From positions 3,832,001 through 3,896,000 of the forward strand of contig NZ_AP018907.1 in the NCBI RefSeq assembly GCF_003966715.1: 64,000 nucleotides of DNA. The letters are read 5' to 3'. Numbering within the stretch: position 1 is the stretch's first letter; each line of letters begins with the position of its first letter. The position numbers were made by a program, and so were the translations under genes. This document shows, piece by piece, positions 45,131-54,368 of this stretch. The notes beneath the pieces are model-generated. The model saw nothing but the letters and a program-made list of their open reading frames with translations, did no database searches and was not told the origin of the DNA. The stretch is from Blastochloris tepida. GTDB lineage: Bacteria > Pseudomonadota > Alphaproteobacteria > Rhizobiales > Xanthobacteraceae.

Positions 45131-45266
45131 CCGGAAACCGAATCGTACGGTTTCCGGTTGATCCCTTCGGGATGCCGGAAACGCCCTCGCCGAAAATCCT
45201 TGAGCGGATGAGGATTTTTCGGCGATCGGAATACGGTTTCCCGGCTTGATCAGCCGGAAACCGCAT
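45131..45266. repeat. Composite palindromic repeat (A-B-A)
   Basis: Family A arms (CCGGAAACCG, TACGGTTTCCGG, then ATACGGTTTCCCGG and CCGGAAACCGCAT) surround an inner hairpin GCCGAAAATCC (45189-45199) / GGATTTTTCGGC (45212-45223). The same layout is at 55993-56115. It lies between the convergent HTH gene and pheA and touches the pheA stop. Confidence 0.8.
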
Positions 45267-46123
45267 CACCCCGCTCTGCCGTTCAGCGTCTTGCGGAACG
45301 GGTCGGCCGGGTAGACGCCGAGGATCTTCAGCTCCTCGCAGAAGAACCCCAGCTCCTCCAGCGCCAGCTTCACGGGCCGGTCGTCGGGGTGGCCCTCGAT
45401 GTCGGCGTAGAACTGGGTGGCCGAGAAGCTGCCCTCGATCATGTAGCTTTCCAGCTTGGTCATGTTGACGCCGTTGGTGGCGAAGCCGCCCAGCGCCTTG
45501 TAGAGCGCGGCGGGCACGTTGCGCACCCGGAACATGAAGGTGGTCATGGTCGGCCCGTTGCCGGGCGGCGCCCAGTTCGGCTCGCGCGCCAGCACCACGA
45601 AGCGGGTGGTGTTGTGCGATTCGTCCTCGATGTCCTCGGCCAAAATGGTGAGGGCGTAGATCCTGGCGGCGAGGCGCGAGGCGATGGCGGCGCGGGTGGG
45701 ATCGTGCGCCTCGGCGACGTGGCGGGCCGAGCCGGCGGTGTCGGCGGCGATCACCGCCTTGAGGCCGAGCTTGCGGATGGTGCGCCGGCACTGGCCGAGC
45801 GCCTGGACGTGGCTCTCGACCGTTTTGATGGTGGCGAGCGTGGCGCCCGGGATCGCCATCAGCTGGTGGCGCACCGGCAGAAAGTGCTCGGCAATGATGT
45901 GCAGGCCGGAGGTCGGCATCAGATGGTGGATGTCGGCGACGCGCCCGGCCACCGAATTCTCGATTGGGATCATGCCCAGCGCCGCCGAGCCGTCCTTCAC
46001 CGCGGCCAGCGCGTCCTCGAAGGTCGCTGCCGGCAGCGCCTTGTGTTCGGGGAATGCCTCCTGGCAGGCGATATGCGAGTTGGCTCCGGGTTCGCCCTGG
46101 AACACGATGGTCTTCTGCGACAT
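45266..46123 (-). CDS. pheA: Prephenate dehydratase
   Basis: A 285-residue enzyme converting prephenate to phenylpyruvate in phenylalanine synthesis. The PDT domain (about 1-185) has FQGEPGANSH, PIENSVAGRV and the catalytic NTTRFVVL segment. A C-terminal ACT domain (about 195-275, GVNMTKLESY) mediates phenylalanine feedback. There is no chorismate mutase domain. Its ATG overlaps the kdsB stop by one base (TGATG), so they form an operon, an order common in Rhizobiales. Confidence 0.95.
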   Translation of the reverse strand: MSQKTIVFQGEPGANSHIACQEAFPEHKALPAATFEDALAAVKDGSAALGMIPIENSVAGRVADIHHLMPTSGLHIIAEHFLPVRHQLMAIPGATLATIKTVESHVQALGQCRRTIRKLGLKAVIAADTAGSARHVAEAHDPTRAAIASRLAARIYALTILAEDIEDESHNTTRFVVLAREPNWAPPGNGPTMTTFMFRVRNVPAALYKALGGFATNGVNMTKLESYMIEGSFSATQFYADIEGHPDDRPVKLALEELGFFCEELKILGVYPADPFRKTLNGRAG

Positions 46124-46893
46124 CACACGTCTCGTCGGTTGGATACGGCGCCCTGCAGCAGGTGCTGGGCGCGGGCGAGGTCGGCCGGCATGTCGACACC
46201 GAGCGGCACGGTGTCGACAAGGGCGACGTCGATACGCATCCCGGCCTCCAGGGCGCGGAGCTGTTCCAGCCGCTCGCGCCGCTCCAGCGGCGAGGGCGGC
46301 AGGGCAACGAAGCGGGCGAGCGCCGCCCGCCGGTAGGCATAGAGTCCGATATGGTGATAGAGCGGCCCCGGCCCGGTTGGTGCTGTGGCGCGGGTGAAAT
46401 AGAGCGCGCGCAGCCGGCCGGGCGCGACCTCCGAGCCCACCACCTTGACCACGTTGGGGTCGTCCCTTTCCTCCTCGCGCACGATCTCGGCCGCCAGCGT
46501 GGCGATATCGACGGCGGGATCGGCGAGCGGCGCCAGCGCAGCGCGGATGGCATCGGCCGAGATGGTTGGCAGGTCGCCCTGCACATTGACCACGAGATCG
46601 ATGGCGCCCTGCGGGTCGATGGTGGAGAGCGCCTCGAAGATGCGGTCGGAGCCCGAGGCGTGGTCCGCCCGGGTCATCACCGCCCGGGCGCCGGCGGCTT
46701 CCGCGGCTTGGGCGATCGCCTCGGCGTCGGTCGCCACCACCACTTCGCCGAGGTCGGCGTCGCGGGCGCGCTCGACCACATGGGCGATCATCGGCCGGCC
46801 GCCGATGTCCGCCAGCGGCTTGCCGGGCAGGCGGGTCGAGGCGAAGCGGGCCGGGATCATCAGGACGACGCGGTCGGCGGGCTCGGCAGACAT
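46123..46893 (-). CDS. kdsB: 3-deoxy-manno-octulosonate cytidylyltransferase
   Basis: A 256-residue CMP-KDO synthetase needed for lipopolysaccharide inner core. It has the N-terminal nucleotide-binding motif [15 protein letters not shown], the [10 protein letters not shown] and NVQGDLPT segments, and the late HIGLYAYRR motif. The ATG at 46893 gives the usual family length; the frame is open for another 190 codons upstream but those resemble nothing. It is translationally coupled to pheA downstream. Confidence 0.95.
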   Translation of the reverse strand: MSAEPADRVVLMIPARFASTRLPGKPLADIGGRPMIAHVVERARDADLGEVVVATDAEAIAQAAEAAGARAVMTRADHASGSDRIFEALSTIDPQGAIDLVVNVQGDLPTISADAIRAALAPLADPAVDIATLAAEIVREEERDDPNVVKVVGSEVAPGRLRALYFTRATAPTGPGPLYHHIGLYAYRRAALARFVALPPSPLERRERLEQLRALEAGMRIDVALVDTVPLGVDMPADLARAQHLLQGAVSNRRDV

Positions 46894-47287
46894 GATGGAC
46901 TCGGTGGCGGCGGACTTGGTTCTGCGGACCGGGTGGCGGCGGGTCCGGCGGACCAGGGGATCGCGCCCCCGTTGCCTCTGCCGGAACGGCTGGCGCCGCT
47001 TATAAGGGTTGGCCGGGAGGGCGCAACGTGGTTGGCTTGCGCAGCCGGCGGGCGGGCGATCGTGTCGCCTGCGACCATCGCGTGGCGCGGACACAAAATC
47101 GCGCCATAATTGTCGCATCAGACCATTTCCGGGACCCTCTCGCGGGCTTCCGGGCAATCCTGCCGAAACCCCTTGTTCGAAAACGGGATCTTCGGCAACC
47201 GGACTGCGGAACTTCGGCCCTTGGGCCGGAGACCCGATCAGAGACGCCCCCCGGTCCTTCCGGTTTCGACCATTTGGAGCATTTCGC
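46894..47287. other. Divergent promoter region
   Basis: 394 bases between kdsB (leftward) and the first oligopeptide-binding protein (rightward). No gene is visible. A weak relative of the family B hairpin (ttcgaaaacgggatcttcggc) is near 47177. Confidence 0.5.
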
Positions 47288-49207
47288 GTGGCCTGGCTCG
47301 ATTTCCGTGCTGTTCGCTTGCCCGTTGCCGTCTGTGCGGCCTTCCTTGCCGCCGCGCTGGCTGCGGCCCCCGCCCACGCCCAGGAGGCGGCCAAGGACGC
47401 CGCCGGGGCCGCCGCCCCCGCCAAGGTCTGGCGCCACGGCCTGTCGCTGCTCGGCGAGCCCAAGGAGAAGCCGGACTTCGCCCATTTCGGCTATGTCAAT
47501 CCGGCGGCGCCCAAGGGCGGCACGGCGCGGCTCGCCGCCATGGGCACGTTCGACAATCTCAATCCGGTGGTCGCCAATGTCCGCGGCAACATCGCCATGG
47601 GCCTCGACCTGATCTACGACACGCTGATGACCCCGTCTTCCGACGAGGTCGGCACCGCCTATGGGCTCCTGGCCGAGGCGGTGTCGTTCCCGCCCGACTT
47701 CTCCTCCGTCAGCTACCGGCTGCGGCCCGAGGCGCGCTGGCATGACGGCAAGCCGGTCACGCCCGAGGACGTGATCTGGTCGTTCGAGGTCTGGCGCAAG
47801 AACTCGCCGACCTCCCAGCGCTACTACCAGCATGTGAAATCGGTGGCGAAGACCGGCCCGCACGAGGTGACCTTCACCTTCGACGAGCCCGGCAACCGCG
47901 AGCTGCCGCAGATCGTCGGCGAGTTCCAGGTGATGCCACGGCACTGGTGGGAGGGTACCGATTCCTCCGGCAAGAAGCGCGACATCACCGCCACCACGCT
48001 GGAGGCGCCGCTCGGCGGCGGCGCCTACCGCATCAAGTCGGCCGAGCCGGGCCGCACCATCGTCTATGAGCGCGTGCCGGATTATTGGGGTGCCAAGCTG
48101 CCGGTCAATGTCGGCATCAACAATTTCGACGAGATCCGCTTCGAGTATTTCCGCGACACCACGGTGGCGCTGGAGGCGTTCAAGGCCGACCAGCTCGACT
48201 GGCGCACCGAATCGAGCGCCAAGGACTGGGCCACGGCCTACGACTTTCCGGCGGTGGCCGAGAAGCGGGTGGTGCTTGAGGAGTTCCCGATCCGCAATCT
48301 CGGCATCATGCAGGCGTTCGCGTTCAACCTGCGCCGCGAGAAGTTCCAGGACTGGCGGGTGCGCCGCGCCTTCGACCTCGCCTTCGACTTCGAGGATCTG
48401 AACCAGGCGCTGTTCTACGGCCAGTACCACCGCATCGGCAGCTATTTCGACGGCACCGAGCTTGCCGCCTCCGGCGTGCCCGCGGGCAAGGAGCTGGAGA
48501 TGCTGGAGGCTGTGCGCGACAAGGTGCCACCGGCTTTGTTCACCGAGCCCTACCCGACGCCCAAGGGCGGCAGCCCGGAGGCGACCCGCGCCAATCTGCG
48601 CGAGGCGCTGAAGCTGCTGGGCGAGGCCGGCTGGGAGGTGAAGGACCGGCGGCTGACCAATGTGAAGACCGGCGAGCCGTTCATGGTCGAGTTCCTGATC
48701 GCGCAGCCGAACTTCGAGCGGGTGGTGCTGCGCTACAAGCCCTCGCTGGAGCGGCTCGGCATCGTCGTGTCGGTGCGCACCGTCGACGAGACCCAGTACC
48801 AGAACCGGCTGCGCCAGTTCGATTTCGACATCGTCGTCAATTCCTGGGGCCAGTCGCTGTCGCCCGGCAATGAGCAGCGCTACTTCTGGGGCTCGGAGGC
48901 AGCCGACGTGCCCGGCACCGGCAATGTCGGCGGCATCCGGAACCCGGCGGTCGATGCGCTGATCGAGCGGGTGATCTTCGCCAAGACCCGCGAGGAGCTG
49001 GTGGCGGCCACCCGCGCGCTCGACCGCGTTCTGATGTGGAACCACTACGTCGTGCCGCAGTGGACCTACGGCAAGCAGCGTACCGCGCGCTGGGACCGCT
49101 TCGCCCGGCCCGAGCGCATGCCGGCCTATGGCGCCGCGTCGTTCCCGACCATCTGGTGGTGGGATGCCGAGAGGGCGGAGAAGACCCGCCAGCCCGCGCG
49201 GCCCTGA
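47288..49207 (+). CDS. yejA: Peptide ABC transporter substrate-binding protein, YejA type (first)
   Basis: A 639-residue family 5 solute-binding protein (SBP_bac_5). The GTG at 47288 has GGAG 8 bases upstream and gives a signal peptide ending in AHA. Motifs include [37 protein letters not shown] and a C-terminal [14 protein letters not shown]. Homologues bind peptides for the YejABEF importer (microcin C type). The adjoining gene encodes a paralogue, and yejB-yejE-yejF follow. Confidence 0.88.
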   Translation: MAWLDFRAVRLPVAVCAAFLAAALAAAPAHAQEAAKDAAGAAAPAKVWRHGLSLLGEPKEKPDFAHFGYVNPAAPKGGTARLAAMGTFDNLNPVVANVRGNIAMGLDLIYDTLMTPSSDEVGTAYGLLAEAVSFPPDFSSVSYRLRPEARWHDGKPVTPEDVIWSFEVWRKNSPTSQRYYQHVKSVAKTGPHEVTFTFDEPGNRELPQIVGEFQVMPRHWWEGTDSSGKKRDITATTLEAPLGGGAYRIKSAEPGRTIVYERVPDYWGAKLPVNVGINNFDEIRFEYFRDTTVALEAFKADQLDWRTESSAKDWATAYDFPAVAEKRVVLEEFPIRNLGIMQAFAFNLRREKFQDWRVRRAFDLAFDFEDLNQALFYGQYHRIGSYFDGTELAASGVPAGKELEMLEAVRDKVPPALFTEPYPTPKGGSPEATRANLREALKLLGEAGWEVKDRRLTNVKTGEPFMVEFLIAQPNFERVVLRYKPSLERLGIVVSVRTVDETQYQNRLRQFDFDIVVNSWGQSLSPGNEQRYFWGSEAADVPGTGNVGGIRNPAVDALIERVIFAKTREELVAATRALDRVLMWNHYVVPQWTYGKQRTARWDRFARPERMPAYGAASFPTIWWWDAERAEKTRQPARP

Positions 49208-49239
49208 ACGCCGCGACCCCTCCAGCCAAAGGGCCGCCC

Positions 49240-51135
49240 ATGACCGTGCTTCGCCTGACCCGCCGCGGCACGCTCGCGGTATTTGCCGGGGCCGCCGCAA
49301 GCCCGTTCGCAACAAGCCCGTTCGCAGCCCGCGCCGGCGCGGCCGCGTCGCCCCCCGCGGCGGCCGCGCCGGTCCCCGAAGTCCACGGCATGTCCGCCTT
49401 CGGCGACCTGAAGTATCCGGCCGGGTTCTCGCATTTCGACTATGTCGACCCCGAGGCGCCCAAGGGCGGCTCGTTCTCGCAGATCGGCCCGACCTTCGCC
49501 TACAACCAGAATCCCAACACCTTCAACACGCTCAACATGTTCGTGCTGCGCGGCGACGGCGCGCAGGGGCTGGAGCGGACGTTCGCGTCGCTGATGGCGC
49601 GGGCGCTCGACGAGCCGGATGCGATGTACGGCCTCGCCGCGCAGGCGGTGGCGATCGATCCCAAGGGGCTCGACGTGCGCTTCCGCCTGCGGCCGGGCAT
49701 CACCTTCCACGACGGCACGCCGATCACGGCCGAGGACGTGGTGTTCTCGCTCGACATCCTGAAGCGGGAGGGGCACCCGCGCATCACCCAGGTGCTGAAC
49801 CGGCTGGAGAGCGCGAGCGCCGAGGGCGACGTGGTGGCGGTGCGCTTCGCGCCCGACCGGGCCCGCGATGCGCCGCTCTTTGTCGCCGGCCTGCCGATCC
49901 TGTCGAAGGCCTATTATGCCGGCAAGACGTTCGACGCCGCGACGCTGGAGCCGCCGCTCGGCTCCGGCCCCTACCGGGTCGGGCGGATGGAGCCCGGCCG
50001 CTTCATCGAGTACGAGCGGGTGAAGGACTGGTGGGGCGCCGACCTGCCGGCGATGCGCGGCACCAACAATTTCGACGTCATCCGCTACGAGTATTTCCGC
50101 GACCGCGACGTCGGCTTCGAGGCGTTCAAGGCCGGCGAGTACCTGTTCCGGGAGGAGTTCACCTCGCGGGTATGGGCGCGCGGCTACGACTTCCCGGCGC
50201 TCAAGGACCGCCGGGTGGTGCGCGACGAGACGCCCGACAACACGCCGTCTGGCACCCAGGGCTGGTTCCTCAACACGCGGCGCGCGGTGTTCAAGGACCG
50301 GCGGGTGCGCGAGGCGCTGCAGTTCGCGTTCGATTTCGAGTGGGTCAACCAGAACGTGATGTTCGGCTCGTACCTGCGCGCCTACTCGTTCTTTCAGAAC
50401 TCCAACCTCGAGGCGCACGGCGCCCCCGACGTGGACGAACTGGCGCTGCTGGAGCCGCTGCGCGACCGGCTGGATCCGGAGGTGTTCGGCGCCGCGGTGA
50501 TGCCGCCGGTGAGCGACGGCTCGGGCCAGGACCGCTCGCTGCTGCGGCGGGCGTCGCAGCTCCTCGACGCGGCGGGCTGGCGCGTCGAGGGCGGCCGTCG
50601 GGTCAATGACCGCGGCGAGCGGCTCGCCATCGAGTTCCTGATGTTCGAGCGCAGCTTCGAGCCGCACCATGCCGCTTTGATCAAGAACCTCAAGCTTATC
50701 GGAGTCGAGGGGACGATGCGTCTCGTCGATCCGGTGCAGTACCAAGCGCGCCGCGCCGACTTCGATTTCGACGCCATCGTCCAGCGCTTCAATCTCGGCC
50801 CGACGCCCGGCGAGGTGCTGCGCTCGCTGTTCGCCTCGTCGGCGGCCGGGCTCAAGGGGTCCGACAACCTCGCCGGCGTCGCCGATCCGGCAGTGGACCT
50901 GCTGATCGAGGCGGCGCTGTCGGCGCCGACCCGTGCCGACCTCGTCGCCGCCTGCCGGGCGCTCGACCGCGTGCTGCGCGCCGGCCGCTATTGGGTGCCG
51001 CACTGGTACAAGGCGAGCCACTGGCTGGCCTATTGGGACGTGTTCGGCCGGCCGGCGGCCAAGCCGCACTATGACCGCGGCGTGCCGGAAACCTGGTGGC
51101 GCGACGCTGCCAAATCCGCAAGGATCGGGCGTTGA
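49240..51135 (+). CDS. Peptide ABC transporter substrate-binding protein, YejA type (second)
   Basis: A 631-residue paralogue of the preceding protein, sharing FSHFDYVDPEAPKGGSF, RPGITFHDGTPITAEDVVFSLD, and YEYFRDRDVGFEAFKAGEY. The N-terminus has a twin-arginine-like leader (LTRRGTLAVFAGAA). It begins 32 bases after the first paralogue. Two binding proteins served by one permease would widen the range of peptides imported (inference). Confidence 0.88.
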   Translation: MTVLRLTRRGTLAVFAGAAASPFATSPFAARAGAAASPPAAAAPVPEVHGMSAFGDLKYPAGFSHFDYVDPEAPKGGSFSQIGPTFAYNQNPNTFNTLNMFVLRGDGAQGLERTFASLMARALDEPDAMYGLAAQAVAIDPKGLDVRFRLRPGITFHDGTPITAEDVVFSLDILKREGHPRITQVLNRLESASAEGDVVAVRFAPDRARDAPLFVAGLPILSKAYYAGKTFDAATLEPPLGSGPYRVGRMEPGRFIEYERVKDWWGADLPAMRGTNNFDVIRYEYFRDRDVGFEAFKAGEYLFREEFTSRVWARGYDFPALKDRRVVRDETPDNTPSGTQGWFLNTRRAVFKDRRVREALQFAFDFEWVNQNVMFGSYLRAYSFFQNSNLEAHGAPDVDELALLEPLRDRLDPEVFGAAVMPPVSDGSGQDRSLLRRASQLLDAAGWRVEGGRRVNDRGERLAIEFLMFERSFEPHHAALIKNLKLIGVEGTMRLVDPVQYQARRADFDFDAIVQRFNLGPTPGEVLRSLFASSAAGLKGSDNLAGVADPAVDLLIEAALSAPTRADLVAACRALDRVLRAGRYWVPHWYKASHWLAYWDVFGRPAAKPHYDRGVPETWWRDAAKSARIGR

Positions 51136-51224
51136 GGGCCGTTCCGTCCGCACCGCAAGACGGCACGATACCTCTCGCATCGTGACGACACTTGCATCGT
51201 GATGAGCCTTGCATCGTGACGCAG

Positions 51225-51267
51225 GAACCGTTTCCGGCATCCCGAAAGGATTAACCGGAAACCGTAT
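51225..51267. repeat. Family A palindrome
   Basis: ACCGTTTCCGG-CATCCCGAAAGGAT-TAA-CCGGAAACCGTAT, in the 251-base gap between the second binding protein and yejB. It may reduce read-through from binding-protein genes to the permease genes (inference). Confidence 0.75.
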
Positions 51268-51386
51268 GATACGGTTCTCCGGCCGGACCGGCCGGATTTC
51301 GTATCGCCCGCCGCGCGATCCGACGACCGCCCGGCATCCTCGCCCGCAAGGCGTAGAGGACCAGGGCGCCCGCAGGAAGGACACCC

Positions 51387-52502
51387 ATGACGGCCTACAT
51401 CATCCGCCGCCTGCTCCTGATGGTCCCGACGCTGCTCGGCATCATGCTGGTGTCGTTCCTGGTGGTGCAGTTCGCGCCGGGCGGGCCGATCGAGCGCATC
51501 ATCGCCCAGGTGTCGGGCACCGACGTCTCCGCCACCGCCCGCTTCACCGGCCAGGGCTCGGGCGATTTCAGCGCGGGCGCGCGGCGCGAAGGCGCGGGCG
51601 GCGCCGACGTGACGCTGTCGAAATACCGCGGCGCCCAGGGCCTCGACCCCGAATTCATCAAGCAGCTCGAAGCGCAGTTCGGCTTCGACAAGCCGGCGCA
51701 CGAGCGCTTCCTGATCATGCTGTCGAACTATGTCCAGTTCGACTTCGGCAAGAGCTATTTCCGCGACATCAGGGTGGTCGATCTGATCAAGGAGAAGCTG
51801 CCGGTGTCGATCTCGCTCGGCATCTGGATGACGCTGCTCACCTATCTGATCTCGATTCCGCTCGGCATCCGGAAGGCGATCCGCGACGGTTCGAACTTCG
51901 ATGTCTGGAGCTCAGGCGTCATCGTCGTCGGCTACGCCGTGCCGGGCTTCCTGTTCGCCATCCTGCTCATCATCCTGTTTGCCGGCGGCTCGTTCTTCTC
52001 GTGGTTCCCGCTGCGCGGGCTGGTCTCCGACAATTGGCACGAGCTGTCGCTCGGTGCCAAGGTCGTCGATTACTTCTGGCACCTCGCGCTGCCGCTGGTG
52101 TCGATGGCGCTGTCGTCGTTCGCCACCATGACGCTGCTGACCAAGAACTCGTTCCTCGACGAGATCCGGAAGCAATATGTGCTGACGGCGCGGATGAAGG
52201 GCTGCGGCGAGACGCGGGTGCTCTACGGCCACATCTTCCGCAACGCCATGCTGATCGTCATCGCCGGCTTTCCCGGCGCCTTCGTCAGCGCCTTCTTCAC
52301 CGGCTCGCTGCTGATCGAGACCATCTTCTCGCTCGACGGGCTGGGCCTTCTCGGCTTCGAAAGCGTGCTGAACCGCGACTATGCCGTGGTGTTCGCCACG
52401 CTCTATATCTATTCGCTGGTCGGGCTCGTGGTGAACCTGATCTCCGACCTCACCTACACCTGGGTCGATCCACGCATCGACTTCGAGGCGCGCGAGGTGT
52501 GA
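51387..52502 (+). CDS. yejB: Peptide ABC transporter permease YejB
   Basis: A 371-residue inner-membrane permease of the DppB/OppB type. It starts with TAYIIRRLLLMVPTLLGIML; a periplasmic insertion follows the first helix (about 30-110); the EAA loop (LTARMKGCGETRVLYGHIFRNA) is near residue 270. AGGAAGG precedes the ATG. The stop overlaps the yejE start (TGATG). Confidence 0.93.
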   Translation: MTAYIIRRLLLMVPTLLGIMLVSFLVVQFAPGGPIERIIAQVSGTDVSATARFTGQGSGDFSAGARREGAGGADVTLSKYRGAQGLDPEFIKQLEAQFGFDKPAHERFLIMLSNYVQFDFGKSYFRDIRVVDLIKEKLPVSISLGIWMTLLTYLISIPLGIRKAIRDGSNFDVWSSGVIVVGYAVPGFLFAILLIILFAGGSFFSWFPLRGLVSDNWHELSLGAKVVDYFWHLALPLVSMALSSFATMTLLTKNSFLDEIRKQYVLTARMKGCGETRVLYGHIFRNAMLIVIAGFPGAFVSAFFTGSLLIETIFSLDGLGLLGFESVLNRDYAVVFATLYIYSLVGLVVNLISDLTYTWVDPRIDFEAREV

Positions 52503-53665
52503 TGGACGCGACCCCTGACACGACGCTTGAGCTTCAGTCCTCCAGCCCGGCGCCGCGGCGCGGCCGGTTCGCGCTGTCGCCGCTCAACCGGCGGCGGCTC
52601 GCCAATTTCCGTGCCAACCGGCGGGGCTACTGGGCGTTCTGGATCTTCACGGTGCTGTTCATCGTGTCGCTGTTCGCCGAGTTCGTCGCCAACGACCGGC
52701 CATTTCTGGTGAAGTATGATGGGCGCTATTACGTGCCGGTGCTGTTCAACTATTCGGAGACGACGTTCGGCGGCGATTTCGAGACCAATGCCGACTATCG
52801 CGATCCCTATCTCGTCAAGCAGATCGACAAGACCGGCGGCTGGATGATCTGGCCGCCGATCCGCTACCGCTACGACACCCACAATCTCGATCTGCCGACC
52901 CCGGCGCCCTCGCCGCCGACCTGGATGCTGACCGAGGCGCAGTGCGAGGCGGTGGCGGCGAAGAAGGGCGTCGCCGGCTGCAGCGGCCTGGAGATGAACT
53001 GGCTCGGCACCGACGATCAGGGCCGCGACTTGGTGGCGCGGCTGATCTATGGCTTCCGCCTGTCGGTGCTGTTCGGGCTGACGCTGACCATCATTTCCTC
53101 GGCCATCGGCGTCGCCGCAGGCGCGGTGCAGGGCTATTTCGGCGGCTGGACCGACCTCCTGTTCCAGCGGGTCATCGAGATCTGGACGGCGATCCCCTCG
53201 CTCTACCTGCTTCTCATCATCTCCTCGGTGCTGGTGCCGGGCTTCTTCGTGCTGCTCGGGATTCTGCTGCTGTTCTCCTGGGTCTCGCTGGTTGGCCTGG
53301 TGCGGGCGGAATTCCTGCGCGGGCGAAATTTCGAGTACGTGCAGGCGGCGCGCGCGCTCGGCGTCTCCAACTCCTCGATCATGTTCCGGCATCTGTTGCC
53401 CAACGCCATGGTGGCGACGCTGACCTTTCTGCCCTTCATCCTGTCGGGGGCGGTGATGACGCTGACCGCGCTCGACTTTCTGGGCTTCGGCCTGCCGCCG
53501 GGCTCGCCCTCGCTGGGCGAGCTGTTGGCCCAGGGCAAAGCCAACGTTCAGGCGCCCTGGCTCGGCCTCACCGGCTTCTTCGCCGTGGCGATCATGCTGT
53601 CGCTCCTGATCTTCATCGGCGAGGCGGTGCGCGACGCCTTCGACCCGCGAAAGACGTTCGGGTGA
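52502..53665 (+). CDS. yejE: Peptide ABC transporter permease YejE
   Basis: A 387-residue permease of the DppC type. The N-terminal OppC domain includes PLNRRRLANFRANRRGYWAF, a periplasmic part of about 100 residues follows the first helix, and the EAA loop (QAARALGVSNSSIMFRHLLPNA) is near 285. It forms a heterodimer with YejB. The coupled yejF is displaced about 700 bases downstream by a toxin-antitoxin-like pair. Confidence 0.93.
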   Translation: MDATPDTTLELQSSSPAPRRGRFALSPLNRRRLANFRANRRGYWAFWIFTVLFIVSLFAEFVANDRPFLVKYDGRYYVPVLFNYSETTFGGDFETNADYRDPYLVKQIDKTGGWMIWPPIRYRYDTHNLDLPTPAPSPPTWMLTEAQCEAVAAKKGVAGCSGLEMNWLGTDDQGRDLVARLIYGFRLSVLFGLTLTIISSAIGVAAGAVQGYFGGWTDLLFQRVIEIWTAIPSLYLLLIISSVLVPGFFVLLGILLLFSWVSLVGLVRAEFLRGRNFEYVQAARALGVSNSSIMFRHLLPNAMVATLTFLPFILSGAVMTLTALDFLGFGLPPGSPSLGELLAQGKANVQAPWLGLTGFFAVAIMLSLLIFIGEAVRDAFDPRKTFG

Positions 53666-53703
53666 GGGTGCGGTAGGATGCGGCCGAGTGACGGAGTCGC
53701 CAG

Positions 53704-53925
53704 ATGAACAGGATCGTGCGGGAGAACTATCCGGCCTCCAAGCTGCCGGAGGATCTGCGGGGGGATATCGAGCCCGGCGCGAGCGTCACCGTGACCGTCG
53801 TTGCCGAAACCAGGGGCGCGCCGCAACGCTTCGCCGAGCTGCGGCAGAGGCTGGGCCAGGGTCGCCTCTCGCTGGTGGATGCCGTCGAACGGGTGCGGAA
53901 GATCCGCGAAGGCGAGGCGTTCTAG
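53704..53925 (+). CDS. Small antitoxin-like protein upstream of a PIN gene
   Basis: A 73-residue protein (NRIVRENYPASKLPEDLRGDI, a beta-rich SVTVTVV stretch, then a helical EL-R-Q-R-L...LVDAVERVRKIREG tail) ending 6 bases before a PIN gene. Size, position and the C-terminal helix are those of VapB/Phd-like antitoxins, whose C-terminus wraps the toxin. No named domain can be assigned with certainty. Confidence 0.65.
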   Translation: MNRIVRENYPASKLPEDLRGDIEPGASVTVTVVAETRGAPQRFAELRQRLGQGRLSLVDAVERVRKIREGEAF

Positions 53926-53931
53926 GTCCCG

Positions 53932-54368
53932 ATGCTGCGCCTTTATCTGGACGCCAACGCGGTCATTGGCCTTGCCGAGGGAACGGGCGACGGCATTGAG
54001 GCCCTGGGCCGAATGCTCGATCTTGGGCTCGATGGCCGGCTGATCCTGGTCAGTTCGCGCTGGTTCTCGGTGAGGTGCTGGTGATGCCGATTGCCGACAG
54101 GAACGAGACGTTGCTCAAGTTCTATGGACAAGACCTGTCGCGATATGTCGACCTGCGCGATATCGACGACGGCGTGATCCGTCAGGCCGCCGCCATCCGG
54201 GCGAAATGGCGAACCGTCAAGTTGCCCGACGCCCTTCACTTGGCGACCGCAGAGCTGACCGGCTGCGCCGTCATTGTCAGCGCCGATAAGCGCCTCCCGG
54301 CCGATTTCAGCGTCCCTCGCTGCGACCCGGCCACGGACCTTGATTTGTTGCTGGATCGGCTCCCATGA
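53932..54368 (+). pseudogene. Frameshifted PIN-domain (VapC-like) ribonuclease
   Basis: Two frames together encode a complete PIN domain of about 145 residues. Frame 1 (from the ATG at 53932) reads LRLYLDANAVIGLAE, with the first catalytic Asp, and stops at 54084. The other frame supplies ALVLGEVLVMP, KLPDALHLATAE and IVSADKRLP, with the remaining acidic residues. The break is near 54055-54060, where a single missing base (TCG-GCG reading as TCGCG) explains it. Either the toxin is inactivated, or the base is a sequencing error. Its stop overlaps yejF (ATGA). Confidence 0.75.
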
